Notes: generated from the letters alone by a model not told the origin. A stretch of DNA of 64,000 bases from Hassallia sp050875635 (GCF_050875635.1 NZ_JBPAOH010000001.1:92503-156502); one strand, 5' to 3'; positions 27,701-36,046 are shown, numbered from the stretch's first letter. Made by a program: numbers and translations.

Positions 27701-27778
27701 ATCGCAAAGCGTCTCAGCCATAACTTGGGTGAGTTGTTGACTTAACTGTTGCCGTGAAAACACAGTTTCCCCCTGCAA
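24710..27778 (-). CDS. peptidase-containing ABC exporter with cNMP-binding domain, copy A
   Basis: 1022 residues. Residues 1-130 are a cyclic-nucleotide-binding-like domain (GIYIILAGKCRLLDSADNLI, SGESFGEVTLF), a second weaker one follows, and a Pro/Lys-rich linker leads to the C39 peptidase: Cys320 (SASDCGAACL), His393 (GKHYIVV), Asp409 (DPAIG). Six membrane helices occupy about 462-730. The ATPase has Walker A GRSGSGKT (815-822), signature LSGGQ (919-923) and Walker B LLIFDE (939-944), all intact. Cuts double-glycine leaders and exports the core. Upstream of its HlyD and PpiC partners; a paralogue lies at 41259. Confidence 0.95.
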   Translation of the reverse strand: MQGETVFSRQQLSQQLTQVMAETLCDSELDRCLAAVEIVEPSPAKQFWQAASAKPGIYIILAGKCRLLDSADNLITTLTSGESFGEVTLFPKQELTNYAARASVNLKLGYIPLEALQELIREHPSIGDRLNARAEICDFLLSCQNKHQGMLKALSLFERHQVEIGSLDASLSSDSKLWLLYKGQLKHKDNCITPGNFLVPEAEKQTQWMATQSSILYILKNSDVSTALQHCPQLAPIIGSEQSVTQTSTRKSKPERIASPKNIIPFPQRDGQTAKSSSTAKPNSKKPRPYFPSPKVVAGHLWGRLSKNYTFFAQHSASDCGAACLVMIGRHWGKRFSVNKVRDLTNANRSGASMRALATAAETLGFTSRPVKASLDKLAEQPLPAIAHWEGKHYIVVHEISFKRVIVCDPAIGQRSLTHAQFNAGWTGYALLLQPTTELENAEEATNSLWQFSNLIKPHWKILLEVFIASLLLQVFGLITPIFTQLLLDRVIVQGSTITLTAISLGLLIFGFFSIVMNAVRQYLLSHTANRVSVALLVGFMKQTFRLPLSYFESRYVGDIVSRIQENQKIQSFLTGETLSIILDLLTIVIYLAAMFWYNRGMTLLVLLIVPPFFILALASTNILRRMSREIFNAGAQENSYLIQSLTGIRSVRSMAIEQTVRWRWEELLNTLVKKSFNAQVINIRLQVISGSIDTLTSTGLLWYGASLVINHQLTIGQLIAFNMLMGNVISPFKRLAGVWNQLQEIFISVERLNDVLEAEPEEDLLTSDRKSLGKLRANIRFDNVTFRYHPESDINILENISFEIKPEQMIAVVGRSGSGKTTLSKLILGLYPPTDGKVFIDGHDIKGISLRSLRTQIGVVDQENFLFGGTIRENIGIAHPDADNEAVTEAAHLAGADEFIQQLPMGYETQIGEGGGMLSGGQRQRLAIARALLGNPRLLIFDEATSNLDAESERIIQNNLKTILQGRTSLIIAHRLSTVRNADLILVLDGGVLVESGTHEDLIAKKGHYYYLNQQQLAQAG

Positions 27779-28217
27779 ATTTCACATAATAGTCAAGAGT
27801 TTTTGGCACTTGACGTCATATTAATCGAAACTAAGGAACATAAGTTAGATTGGTAGTTGCAGATCTTAATTCCCACATGCTTAGAGGAGTGAATTTCTTC
27901 ACGCGCCAAATAATTTTTGTTAAGTGGACGCGATCGCGCTCCTAAGCGTGCCGCTCTTATCGCTCGTTCTAGATATTGATGATTAGGTATGGACGTGCGA
28001 TCGCGCTCCTAAACGTGCCGCTCTTATCCAAATCGAACATCCGACAGCAATCCAACCGAACGCTGTTTCTGGTAAATAACCTAATCTTTTAGACATTCGG
28101 GTTGTAAATTCACTCCTCGAAGCCAGCAACATAGTTTTTCTCCCACTACTATATTCTGGCTGCAAATTCGCGCCGAAATTCTTCATTCATAGCTTGACAT
28201 CCACCCATGCGTTAACA

Positions 28218-28235
28218 ACTTGCTTTTTTGCAAGT
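28218..28235. ncRNA. conserved hairpin ACTTGC-T6-GCAAGT, copy A
   Basis: Six-base stem around TTTTTT; the identical hairpin is at 44769-44786 in the duplicated upstream region. Sequence around it (CGTATCTCTCAA, then GCCTTGTCTTT) is also kept. Confidence 0.4.
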
Positions 28236-28436
28236 CGTATCTCTCAAGAGCCTTGTCTTTCAAAAAATCTTGTGACATAATTTTATCCAGTTGTCATCAA
28301 CTGTAGAAAGTGGGCAAGTTCGTCCTTCTCAGCTGTTTCTTTAAGCCTGCAAGCAAAAGTTTTCCAGCTGAAAAGGGTTAATTAGTCGTAAAAGGCTAAT
28401 TAAGTTGTTAAGTGATGTGCAACTAACACCGGGTTT

Positions 28437-28465
28437 CCCCCCTTTGCTTTGCGAGTCTAGGGGGG
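28437..28465. ncRNA. conserved C6/G6 hairpin, copy A
   Basis: CCCCCC pairs with GGGGGG around a loop TTTGCTTTGCGAGTCTA that differs by one base from the copy at 44987-45015. Conservation of both stem and loop in otherwise diverging DNA suggests a functional RNA or site. Confidence 0.45.
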
Positions 28466-30085
28466 TTACTACCTGGTTGTATCATTTGATGCGTTAATAT
28501 CCACGGATAAGAACGTTTCTCCAGAAATATAGGGGCATTAAAGACTTGCAATCACATGATGTCGTGTTTTTATTTTGTTCGTCAACCAAAATCCTATCTG
28601 AAAACTTCGCTATCCGAAGGTGAGTCCATGATAAACAACGATACCTGACACAGCACCTCAAAGACTGAATTAGTTACTAGTTAAACCCAGAATTTGTCAA
28701 GCTTTTAGAACTTACATCAATGCGTAAGTTTTATTGTATTAATTCCATACCTCCATTCGTGACACGTTAACATAGCGCAAACAAGTAAATAAGCAATTAT
28801 GCTGAATTTTAACTTGAAATTCAGGTATCAAATTAACCTAGTAACCCAACTGTAGCGGTATTCTGGAGAGATAGATGTAAAGATTATGTTAAATCTTCCC
28901 TGAAATTATAAGTTTTCTACAAAGTATTCTCAAGAATTCTCAGTATTATTACTAATTGACAAATGGGATGAAACCCTAAATTTTCACAAATGCATACCTC
29001 ATCTCAACGTCGGTTAAGCGAAGACAGAGCTTTTTTGTGTTCCTGTATCCTTTATGGGTGTATAAAAATAAAATTATACACTTTTGGGATAAAAACGAGA
29101 AAAAGCTGAGAAATTTATGACAACCATAACTTAATCTTCAGCAAATACTCGCCTGCTGTAACGCAAAAAGTGAAGTTGATTCACACAACCACTTTATCAA
29201 GTGCATCAATTAAGCGCGATCGCGAAAATCAACAGGCACAATACACTTGTAGCTATTATAACATACTTTCTCAGCAAATATTCTTAATAAGTTTGATTGG
29301 AATCTGTCAAAAAGTCTTATCTTCATTATCTTGTTGAATTCTGCACCATACCTGCGTAGCTACTCCTCCAAATATTTGCATTTGTTAAGGATGGTTAAGA
29401 AAAAAAGTTTAAAACTGTTCTAGCCATTGAAGATAAAAGCGACTAAGACGCTTGTCTTAGTACAATACTCACTTTTTGCTAGCCTACCATTAGCTCTTTT
29501 ATAATCAGCAGATTCTGAGAAATCTGAAATAATCTAAAAGTCAATGAACAGCTAGAAAGCTACATATTTTTATACTATGGATCGCACACTTACTCTTTGT
29601 TAATAGATTTAAGTATATTTCGTCAAGGTATTCTGATAAAAAAAGCAAATCTTCATCGCAATTTTATAATTTATTTACGAAATTTTAATATCGTATTGTA
29701 TTTGACATAACTATATAAGAACTTCAAGTTAATTTAATTTTTATTAACTATTTTGTTTGATAAACATTTTCTCAGCTAAAAATTAGCGCTCAAAATCTTG
29801 TGATGTCATTTATTTTTTACAGCCAAGATTTAATTGCCAAAAAGACTATATAGTATTTGTGCATCTATCTAAAGTAGTAAAAATATAAATTTATTTAAAG
29901 CATCTATCAGAAGTATGAAAATAATATAGTCTGACTAATGAGATTTTAAATGCCTCGCTTCAGCTAAACAAACGAACAAACTTGCGTTATGACCGCTCGT
30001 AACCTTTGCGGTAACGAAGTTAAAGCTGCGCTTATCGGCTTTTTTCCACGTAGGTGAATTAGAGCTTTCTAACTTTATCATAATT

Positions 30086-30357
30086 TTGTATAAATTTGAC
30101 ATAAATTACACAAACTTCATAGAAGGCATTTTTTTTGCGCCTTAGTATGTTTACGTAGGCAATAATTTACTGCTCAAAGAGCGATCGCAATTCTACTGAT
30201 GCGTTTATCGCCTTATTTTGGGTGCGAAGATGGTTGAAAATCATTTGTGATTGAATCAAACATGGCACGCCAAAACGTCAAGATGAACTTCAGAACTTCT
30301 CAAGCTCAGTAATGTCCGCTGTCAATTTTTGTGTGTGCCTAGTTACTTTACAATTGT
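30086..30357. promoter_or_regulatory. upstream region of second PEP-CTERM gene
   Basis: Holds TTTACGTAGGCA (30150-30161) and GGGTGCGAAGATGGTT (30220-30235), matching the pair upstream of 19778. The duplicated upstream block A ends about where this begins. Confidence 0.45.
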
Positions 30358-31191
30358 ATGAACCAATATCAGGAATTTACCAAGCGCTTGTTGCTACTAG
30401 TTACTCCGGTAATAGCTAGCTGTGTGTTAGCATCCTCACCCAGTAAAGCTGCTACTTTTGCTTTTTCTCAAGGTAAAGCAAACTTTACAAACTTTAGTCA
30501 AAGCCCCTCGGGCGTGGGAACTAACACTGACACTAACACCCTTACTATTGCCAAGGATGGCATGGTGACGGCTTTGGCTGACGCAAATGCAACTTTTGTA
30601 GTAGCTCCACCATCAGCATCCAATTCATCTTTAAGCATAGCCTTGGGTAAAGGTAGAGATTATTTAGGACTAGCTGAAAGTGAAGCTACAGTTATCGGTT
30701 TCTTTGATGTAGGTGCAAATACAAATTTTTCTTTCAACTTCAATGCTAATTTAAACCTGCAAACAAAAATAGACAATCCACCAGCGGAAAATGCCAGAGC
30801 AGCTGGAGATATATCTTTCGCTTTATTGGACACTAATAATAACAGTATTTTAGACTTTTTTAGCGTTGTCGGTAATTTAACTACCGAAGGCGATGACGAT
30901 TTTATTGCCGTTCAAAAAAGCGACAATGTTACCTTAAAAAATCAAGACATAAATTTCAATTTTGGCGGTAAACAAGAATTTGCCACAGCTTCTTTTGATG
31001 GTTCTCTACAGCGTTATTTTGGTAATCAAACAAATTTCGCCTTAATCGAAGTTAAGCAAAATCGGGCTACAGTAAAAGCACCAGAACCTTCAACTAGTCT
31101 AGCTTTAATCTTGTGTGGTGGCGTAATTGGCGTTGTCTTGAGCAGACGCAAACCAACTGCTGTACTCTGGTTTGTCAGAAACAAAGGATGA
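30358..31191 (+). CDS. PEP-CTERM-type exported protein, paralogue
   Basis: 277 residues. Signal peptide MNQYQEFTKRLLLLVTPVIA; C-terminal sorting signal APEPSTSLALILCGGVIGVV then LSRRK, a textbook PEP motif, helix and basic patch. The body matches the protein at 19778 (NFTNFSQSPS, SFNFNANLNLQTKIDNP, FALLDTNN, DFFSVVGNL). It is the only plus-strand gene within the peptide island and its last 87 bases overlap the convergent mdnC frame, giving the tail PTAVLWFVRNKG after the basic patch. Confidence 0.85.
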   Translation: MNQYQEFTKRLLLLVTPVIASCVLASSPSKAATFAFSQGKANFTNFSQSPSGVGTNTDTNTLTIAKDGMVTALADANATFVVAPPSASNSSLSIALGKGRDYLGLAESEATVIGFFDVGANTNFSFNFNANLNLQTKIDNPPAENARAAGDISFALLDTNNNSILDFFSVVGNLTTEGDDDFIAVQKSDNVTLKNQDINFNFGGKQEFATASFDGSLQRYFGNQTNFALIEVKQNRATVKAPEPSTSLALILCGGVIGVVLSRRKPTAVLWFVRNKG

Positions 31192-32175
31192 TGAATATGT
31201 ATGTCCGTTAGTTAGCAGCACCTCAGCAATTGCTTGAGAAATCGGAAAACCCGGACAATGTTCCAGCCAGAAAAACTCACCTACGGGGTTAATCTCAAGG
31301 AATATATGCCGACCGTCTGGTGTTAAAATAATATCAATTGCTCCATAATTTAAGTTAAAGTAAGCCATCAGTTGGAGAAGTTTTTGCTCTATATCCTGGG
31401 GTAAATCGTAAGGTTGCCAAGCATTGAGTAAGGCAATTCCTTGTCGTCGCCAGTCGTAACGAGATAGCTGCAAACTTTGGGAATCAACAGCAGCGGTGAA
31501 CACACGCTTACCCACAATTGTTGTCCGCAACTCCAGCGCTTTGGGTACTTTTTCTTGAAATGTCATCGGACACAAATCCAATCCATCCAGATTGTCTAAA
31601 TCTGCATCTGTAACCGGATTGGTGAATACCACATGCTCTTGTCCAAGGCGATCGTAGATAGCAAAGGAAGAGAGCATTTTTGCAATCATACCCTGCTCGC
31701 ACTCCTGGGAAAATTCCTTGACTGCCTGGGGGTTATTTGTAATCAACGTGTGTGGTATATCTAAACCTAGCTGTCGTGCTACTTGTAGTTGTAGTTGTTT
31801 ATTATCAGCTAAACGGATATTTGGCAATCTGTCTAAATGGAATCCCTGAATACTGGCGATCGCACCCTGAACGGTGACACGAGATTCCTGAACAGAGGCT
31901 TGTCTTAGTTGCGAGTCCATTGTATTAGGAATTCTTTGGGCGATCGCAATTCGTCGATACCAAACTGCTGATACTTCACTCAAATCTAACTTTTTATCTT
32001 CATCGACTAGAATCTGTTGCTCTTTTTGTTTGCCGTAATAAACATTTAGCTGCACTTGCGTAGGAAATCTATCTGTATCAAAACGAAATGCCTTTCCTCC
32101 TTGGGCTGCGATCGCTTGCATTACCAAAGGAATGCTTTCGTTATCTTGGCTATGGGTAATTATTAAAACTGTCAT
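31105..32175 (-). CDS. mdnC: microviridin ATP-grasp ligase, MdnC/MvdD type
   Basis: 356 residues beginning MTVLIITHSQDNESIPLVMQ, very close to the MdnC start I know from Microcystis. ATP-grasp features: GMIAKMLSSFAIY, the ELRTTIVG strand, and the metal-binding FLEINPVGEFFWLE near the end. MdnC-type enzymes form the two omega-ester rings between Thr/Ser and Asp/Glu of the precursor. It follows mdnB after 29 bases. The last 29 residues or so (after LLTNGHTY) are encoded in the overlap with the convergent PEP-CTERM gene and are probably an extension beyond the family's usual end. Confidence 0.92.
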   Translation of the reverse strand: MTVLIITHSQDNESIPLVMQAIAAQGGKAFRFDTDRFPTQVQLNVYYGKQKEQQILVDEDKKLDLSEVSAVWYRRIAIAQRIPNTMDSQLRQASVQESRVTVQGAIASIQGFHLDRLPNIRLADNKQLQLQVARQLGLDIPHTLITNNPQAVKEFSQECEQGMIAKMLSSFAIYDRLGQEHVVFTNPVTDADLDNLDGLDLCPMTFQEKVPKALELRTTIVGKRVFTAAVDSQSLQLSRYDWRRQGIALLNAWQPYDLPQDIEQKLLQLMAYFNLNYGAIDIILTPDGRHIFLEINPVGEFFWLEHCPGFPISQAIAEVLLTNGHTYSSSFVSDKPEYSSWFASAQDNANYATTQD

Positions 32176-32204
32176 TATTAAATTTAGAATTTTAAATGAA
32201 TTTT

Positions 32205-33197
32205 TTAGTCAAGCAAAGCCGAAGCGATCGCTGACGAAATCGGGTAGCCCAAATCTCGCTCTAACATTCCCCATTCCCCTACCGGGTTAATCTCTAAAAA
32301 AACGTATTCTTCTGCTGGTGTAACGATAAAATCAAAGGCTCCGAAAACCAGCCCAAACCTTGCCATAAACTCTTTGAGACAAAGTTTGACTTTCAAAGGT
32401 AGTTCGTAGGGTTGCCATACACAAGCTTCGTTTTTCGCACAACGCCAGTCAAGGGTGGATGCATTATATACAGATGCGTCCAACGCTCCCACAAAGAAAT
32501 TACCATTAACAAATACCACCCGCAATTCCCATTGTTTGGGTATTTTCTCTTGAAAAACCATCGGGGAATAGCGCAGTGTTTGAGCATCAAGCAAATCTTC
32601 CTCTTTAACAGCGCTGGTGTAAAGGAAAAAAGGGGAGCCTTTCATACTTGTGGAAAGAGGAACTAACAGTTTAGCCACCATTTTCCCCTTCACCTGGGAG
32701 AAAAACTCCCGCGCCGATTCAGCATTGTTAGTGACAACAGTCCGAGGGATAATAAGACCAACCTCAGACGCTACTCGCAGTTGGTGTAGCTTGTTCTCCG
32801 CAGCGTTGATTTGCTGCAAATTATCTACCCAACGCGCTTCACGCAAACTATCCCAAAAACCATCTAAAGTTGCTAATGACTCTCTAGCGCAGGCTGCTTG
32901 GAACTGAGGAGCCAATTCTTGACTCAGATAAGGCGGAAAAAGACGACGCATCCAAACTGCTTGCACTTGATCGGTACTAATAGAATGTAGATTTGGCGAG
33001 GCTTCGTGATATTTCAGTTTGTAACTACTTCTAGAGTTGCTCAGTTGCGCTTCTAGTTTCACTACCAAGGGAAATTTATCAGTGTCGAGACGAAACGGTT
33101 GTGCGCCGCGTTTTGATACAGCTTCTGCCACTTTATCTACTGTGAAAAAATCACCACTATGGGTAATTAATAAAACAACGTCACGCGATAAGTGCAT
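32205..33197 (-). CDS. mdnB: microviridin ATP-grasp ligase, MdnB/MvdC type
   Basis: 330 residues (MHLSRDVVLLITHSGDFFTV). Matches the MdnB/MvdC pattern: PFRLDTDKFPL, AVWMRRLFPPYLS, GFWDSLREARWVDNLQQINA, MVFQEKIPKQWELRVVFVNG, FLEINPVGEWGMLERDLGYP. MdnB-type enzymes close the final amide ring between Lys and Glu. It sits between the precursor and mdnC, the order known from Microcystis. Confidence 0.92.
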   Translation of the reverse strand: MHLSRDVVLLITHSGDFFTVDKVAEAVSKRGAQPFRLDTDKFPLVVKLEAQLSNSRSSYKLKYHEASPNLHSISTDQVQAVWMRRLFPPYLSQELAPQFQAACARESLATLDGFWDSLREARWVDNLQQINAAENKLHQLRVASEVGLIIPRTVVTNNAESAREFFSQVKGKMVAKLLVPLSTSMKGSPFFLYTSAVKEEDLLDAQTLRYSPMVFQEKIPKQWELRVVFVNGNFFVGALDASVYNASTLDWRCAKNEACVWQPYELPLKVKLCLKEFMARFGLVFGAFDFIVTPAEEYVFLEINPVGEWGMLERDLGYPISSAIASALLD

Positions 33198-33297
33198 AAA
33201 AACATTTGATTATTTTTGGCGTTTTCCCTTACCACCTAGCTGCTACGCTGATGTGTCGTGCGATCAATTGGTAGTAAGCATTTTAATGCTTCAGTAT

Positions 33298-33630
33298 TTA
33301 ATCTATAGGAAAAGCGTGGTCGTCTCCATCCGATGGATACTTTTGTGTCACAGCATATTCATCAGCATCTGATGGGGACTTTTTGGTAACAACTCCTCCA
33401 CCCCAATCATGTTGATCCCGGAATTTGTTAGTGATTATTCCTCCACCTATTCCTCCATCATGACTGCCTTCTTCGTTGTCGGAGGGATATTTTAGGGTAA
33501 CAAATCTAGTACCACCTTGAACTGTGTCCATTTCTTCTTCTGACAAATCTTCACAGAATTGCCCTTCTAAGTAACGAGCGAAGAATGGTACTTTTGAGGA
33601 ATTTAAATCTAGCGGTTTGTTGTCAGACAT
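33298..33630 (-). CDS. mdnA: microviridin precursor with three cores
   Basis: 110 residues. The leader carries PFFARYLE (15-22), the docking motif read by microviridin ligases, and ends EEEMDTVQGG (Gly39-Gly40). Three cores follow: TLKYPSDNEE (45-54), TKKSPSDADE (82-91) and TQKYPSDGDD (95-104), each with the Thr, Lys, Pro-Ser-Asp and acidic pair needed for ring closure; a degenerate TNKFRDQHDW lies at 67-76. Spacers are Gly-rich. Ribosome site GAAGGAG precedes the ATG. Microviridins inhibit serine proteases; the specificity here is unknown. The Gly-Gly site suggests removal by one of the C39 exporters. Confidence 0.93.
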   Translation of the reverse strand: MSDNKPLDLNSSKVPFFARYLEGQFCEDLSEEEMDTVQGGTRFVTLKYPSDNEEGSHDGGIGGGIITNKFRDQHDWGGGVVTKKSPSDADEYAVTQKYPSDGDDHAFPID

Positions 33631-33638
33631 ATAGATTG

Positions 33639-33645
33639 CTCCTTC
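33639..33645 (-). promoter_or_regulatory. ribosome binding site of mdnA
   Basis: GAAGGAG on the minus strand, eight bases before the ATG, a stronger site than those of most genes here, consistent with high output of a precursor peptide. Confidence 0.7.
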
Positions 33646-33812
33646 AGGTGAATGTAAAAAGTGTATGTGGTTAACAACTAATTAAATAACAGTGGCTACA
33701 GGAAAAATTGCATTTTCAGGGAATTTTACATCCAGCATCATTTCGGCGGTAATATGTTATAATTAAGTATGAATAGTGCTGACATCAAAGCTAAAACGCT
33801 GACTGCAAGCTA

Positions 33813-34151
33813 TCATTTGTTTGGTCGATCAATCGCTTTTATCTTAACAATCTCCAAATCAAAGTTTTCTCCTTGTATAGAACGAGTTTTTACCTTCACT
33901 TTATCAAAACCTTGAAGATCGTAGTAGACATCAGCTATAGGATCGTCGCCGATCGCCAGAGCTATTCCTGTACCCTTTACCTTAGAACCACCGTTACGCA
34001 AAGCCTTGTGTGCAAGGTCTGTATCAGTAACAGCGAGAGAATTAGATCCTTGAGCTGATGCATTAGCTTCTATATACGCACTAGCAGCACCTAAAATCAA
34101 CTCCTCTTCTGGAGCATTATCTAAATAGGATAAATCATTGATTAGCATCAT
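33813..34151 (-). CDS. Gly-Ala leader peptide, MIISDL-like
   Basis: 112 residues. The start MMLINDLSYLDNAPEEELIL then GA resembles the MIISDL leaders but with Gly-Ala at the presumed cut site (21-22), an accepted C39 variant. The core begins ASAYIEANASAQG and is longer and more charged than in the other peptides, ending in Lys/Asp-rich KVKVKTRSIQGENFDLEI. Between the microviridin cassette and the GNAT-TPR gene. A secreted small protein is as likely as a bacteriocin. Confidence 0.65.
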   Translation of the reverse strand: MMLINDLSYLDNAPEEELILGAASAYIEANASAQGSNSLAVTDTDLAHKALRNGGSKVKGTGIALAIGDDPIADVYYDLQGFDKVKVKTRSIQGENFDLEIVKIKAIDRPNK

Positions 34152-34242
34152 GAGTCTTATTTTTTAACTAAATAAACTGACGGGGTTAGGTTTGTGTATT
34201 CCACTGAAAAAGTCAAATACTTTTGCTAAAATTTAGTGGTTA

Positions 34243-36003
34243 CTAGGCACGAATGAGAGTTTTTTGATCGCGGGTGCTTGCAGTTTCATTTTCACTTTGT
34301 TCTTGCAGCACCAGCTCCAAATTATAGCGAGCTGATGCCAAGTCAGGCTGCATAGAAATGGACTGCTGATAGTAGGCGATCGCCGTTTTTAAATCCCCTG
34401 CCTGTTTACACTTCGAGCCTAAATCGTTGTTCATCGCTGCGTAATGAGCTTGTTTATCTGGGGAGAGCTTTCCTTGAGCATAAAGTGCATTGGCTAAGTT
34501 AACCTCAGCTTCAACGCAATCAGGCTGTAGCGAGAGTGCTTTTTGATAACAAGCGATCGCATCTTCAACATCACCTTGTTGATGCAGCGCATAGCCAAGG
34601 TTATTGTATACGGCGATCGCCTGTGGCTGTAGAGCTAAGACTTGATTATAGGCTTCTATCGCTTTTGATAATTGACCTTGAGCTTGATATAAATTCCCCA
34701 AGCTAAATAAAGCCTTGATAGAATTGGGCTGAACCTGAAGCAAGTTTTTGAGAAGATTTTCGCTTCTTTCGTACTCACCTTTTTGCCTCATCAACACCCC
34801 CAGTCCATAGAGTGCTTCCGGGTGATTTGACTGAGCTTCTAAAATCTGACGGTATCCCTGCTCGGCTTCGGTAAGTCGGTTTGCTCGATGCTCCCCAAGA
34901 GTAAGTTGCAGCGCGAAAGGAATAATCCTCACATCGAGTTGTCTATTCTGGCAATCTTTGTATTTGGCTACGATATGCTGAATCCGACGCTCTTTAGCCC
35001 CAAAAGAATACTTGTATTCCTCATTTCCCCTTAAAAAGTCGTAAACTTTAAATCCATTTTGAATAGCGTATCGGATAGCGTCAGCATGAAGGATAAGTCC
35101 AGGTGGCGGATTTTTAAAAGTTTCATCGCGACCTGTAATGGAGAATAGCATGGATTTTTGACGAACATCAACAAAGTTAGCGATCGCTCCTAAAGGTGTA
35201 TCCCCTTTCCATAGAACCGGTAAATACAGACAGTTATTTTCAAAACAATGACGTAAAATAGCGCGAACGTAATCCATAATTACGTCACAGTTATCCCCTT
35301 TTTTATCTCTCCATTTTGACTCCCAGAACCTGAGTAGTATCTCAATATGAGACTCCAGATTGTTTGCGTCAACGTGGGTAATATGAAACTCGTTATAGCT
35401 TTCGATTTTCTTTAAAAAGCGCCTGATTTTTTGGCGAGTATTTGAACCTACGTTGTTTTGCAGATATTGATCCCAGTCGTCTGCTAATGAAACATAAGGG
35501 GCAATATAATGATCGGTATCTTCTCCCTGATTTTGAATGCGGTGTTGACTGAACTCAAAAGTATCTCTAGAGAAATGACTCAAGAAGAGGGACATCCGTG
35601 TATCTGTTTCTAAAATATTTTGTACATCGAAAGTAGACCATACTAACTGCTGTTGGATGTAAGCGGCAAAAGCAGGAATTACCTCTTCTTCATAACCTGG
35701 CAGGCAAATAAGTCCCGTGTAATCTGCCATGCTATTTCCTGCCATGTAGAGTTGAGTATAAAAACCACCTCCATTCTGCTGTTCTAGTACAACTTTCAGC
35801 GGAAAAAACGCAACATAGGATGAATCGTGGGTATCTGGTTTGGCAGCTAATATGAACCACGGTTCATGCACCATCTGCAACCATCCAGACAGCCAAACCC
35901 AAGATAAGAAGAACTCAGCCTGAGGATCGGCAGCGTATACAGAATCCCAATTTTCTCTTATTTTCTTAAATGTTTCAAAATTATCAATTATGTTAATCTG
36001 CAT
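34243..36003 (-). CDS. GNAT (BioF2/FemAB-like) acyltransferase fused to TPR domain
   Basis: 586 residues. Residues 1-345 match the GNAT fold of the Acetyltransf_6/BioF2-like group (FFLSWVWLSGWLQM, GLILHADAIRYAIQNGFKVY, DFLRGNEEYKYSFG). From about 365 to 565 there are five or six TPR units (HPEALYGLGVLMRQKGEYER, AVYNNLGYALHQQGDVEDA, ASARYNLELVLQEQ). The TPR part could bind precursor peptides. Microviridin clusters often include an N-acetyltransferase (MdnD), but that is a much smaller GNAT, so an equivalent role is only inferred. Flanked by precursor genes on both sides. Confidence 0.8.
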   Translation of the reverse strand: MQINIIDNFETFKKIRENWDSVYAADPQAEFFLSWVWLSGWLQMVHEPWFILAAKPDTHDSSYVAFFPLKVVLEQQNGGGFYTQLYMAGNSMADYTGLICLPGYEEEVIPAFAAYIQQQLVWSTFDVQNILETDTRMSLFLSHFSRDTFEFSQHRIQNQGEDTDHYIAPYVSLADDWDQYLQNNVGSNTRQKIRRFLKKIESYNEFHITHVDANNLESHIEILLRFWESKWRDKKGDNCDVIMDYVRAILRHCFENNCLYLPVLWKGDTPLGAIANFVDVRQKSMLFSITGRDETFKNPPPGLILHADAIRYAIQNGFKVYDFLRGNEEYKYSFGAKERRIQHIVAKYKDCQNRQLDVRIIPFALQLTLGEHRANRLTEAEQGYRQILEAQSNHPEALYGLGVLMRQKGEYERSENLLKNLLQVQPNSIKALFSLGNLYQAQGQLSKAIEAYNQVLALQPQAIAVYNNLGYALHQQGDVEDAIACYQKALSLQPDCVEAEVNLANALYAQGKLSPDKQAHYAAMNNDLGSKCKQAGDLKTAIAYYQQSISMQPDLASARYNLELVLQEQSENETASTRDQKTLIRA

Positions 36004-36046
36004 ATCATTTTTGCCTCAGCAATAATCTTCCTATCGGGTGAGACTA

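Larger units (their letters stand above)
27779..30085. promoter_or_regulatory. long non-coding upstream region, copy A
   Basis: More than 2.3 kb upstream of the exporter without a convincing gene. It is similar over most of its length to 44331-46605, the upstream region of the second exporter. Strongly kept blocks include 28130-28240, 28260-28500 and 29810-30060. It contains the hairpins at 28218-28235 and 28437-28465 and, on the minus strand, a 67-codon frame at 27983-28186 whose middle (KNFGANLQPEYSSGRKTML) is shared with copy B. Likely regulatory or a very long leader. Confidence 0.55.

Noticed and set aside
30258..30275. TGGCACGCC as a sigma-54 site
   Set aside because: The matching -12 element (TTGC) is missing at the right distance, and cyanobacteria lack sigma-54.
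32412..33372. Several plus-strand frames over mdnB
   Set aside because: All are antisense to a well-supported ATP-grasp gene.
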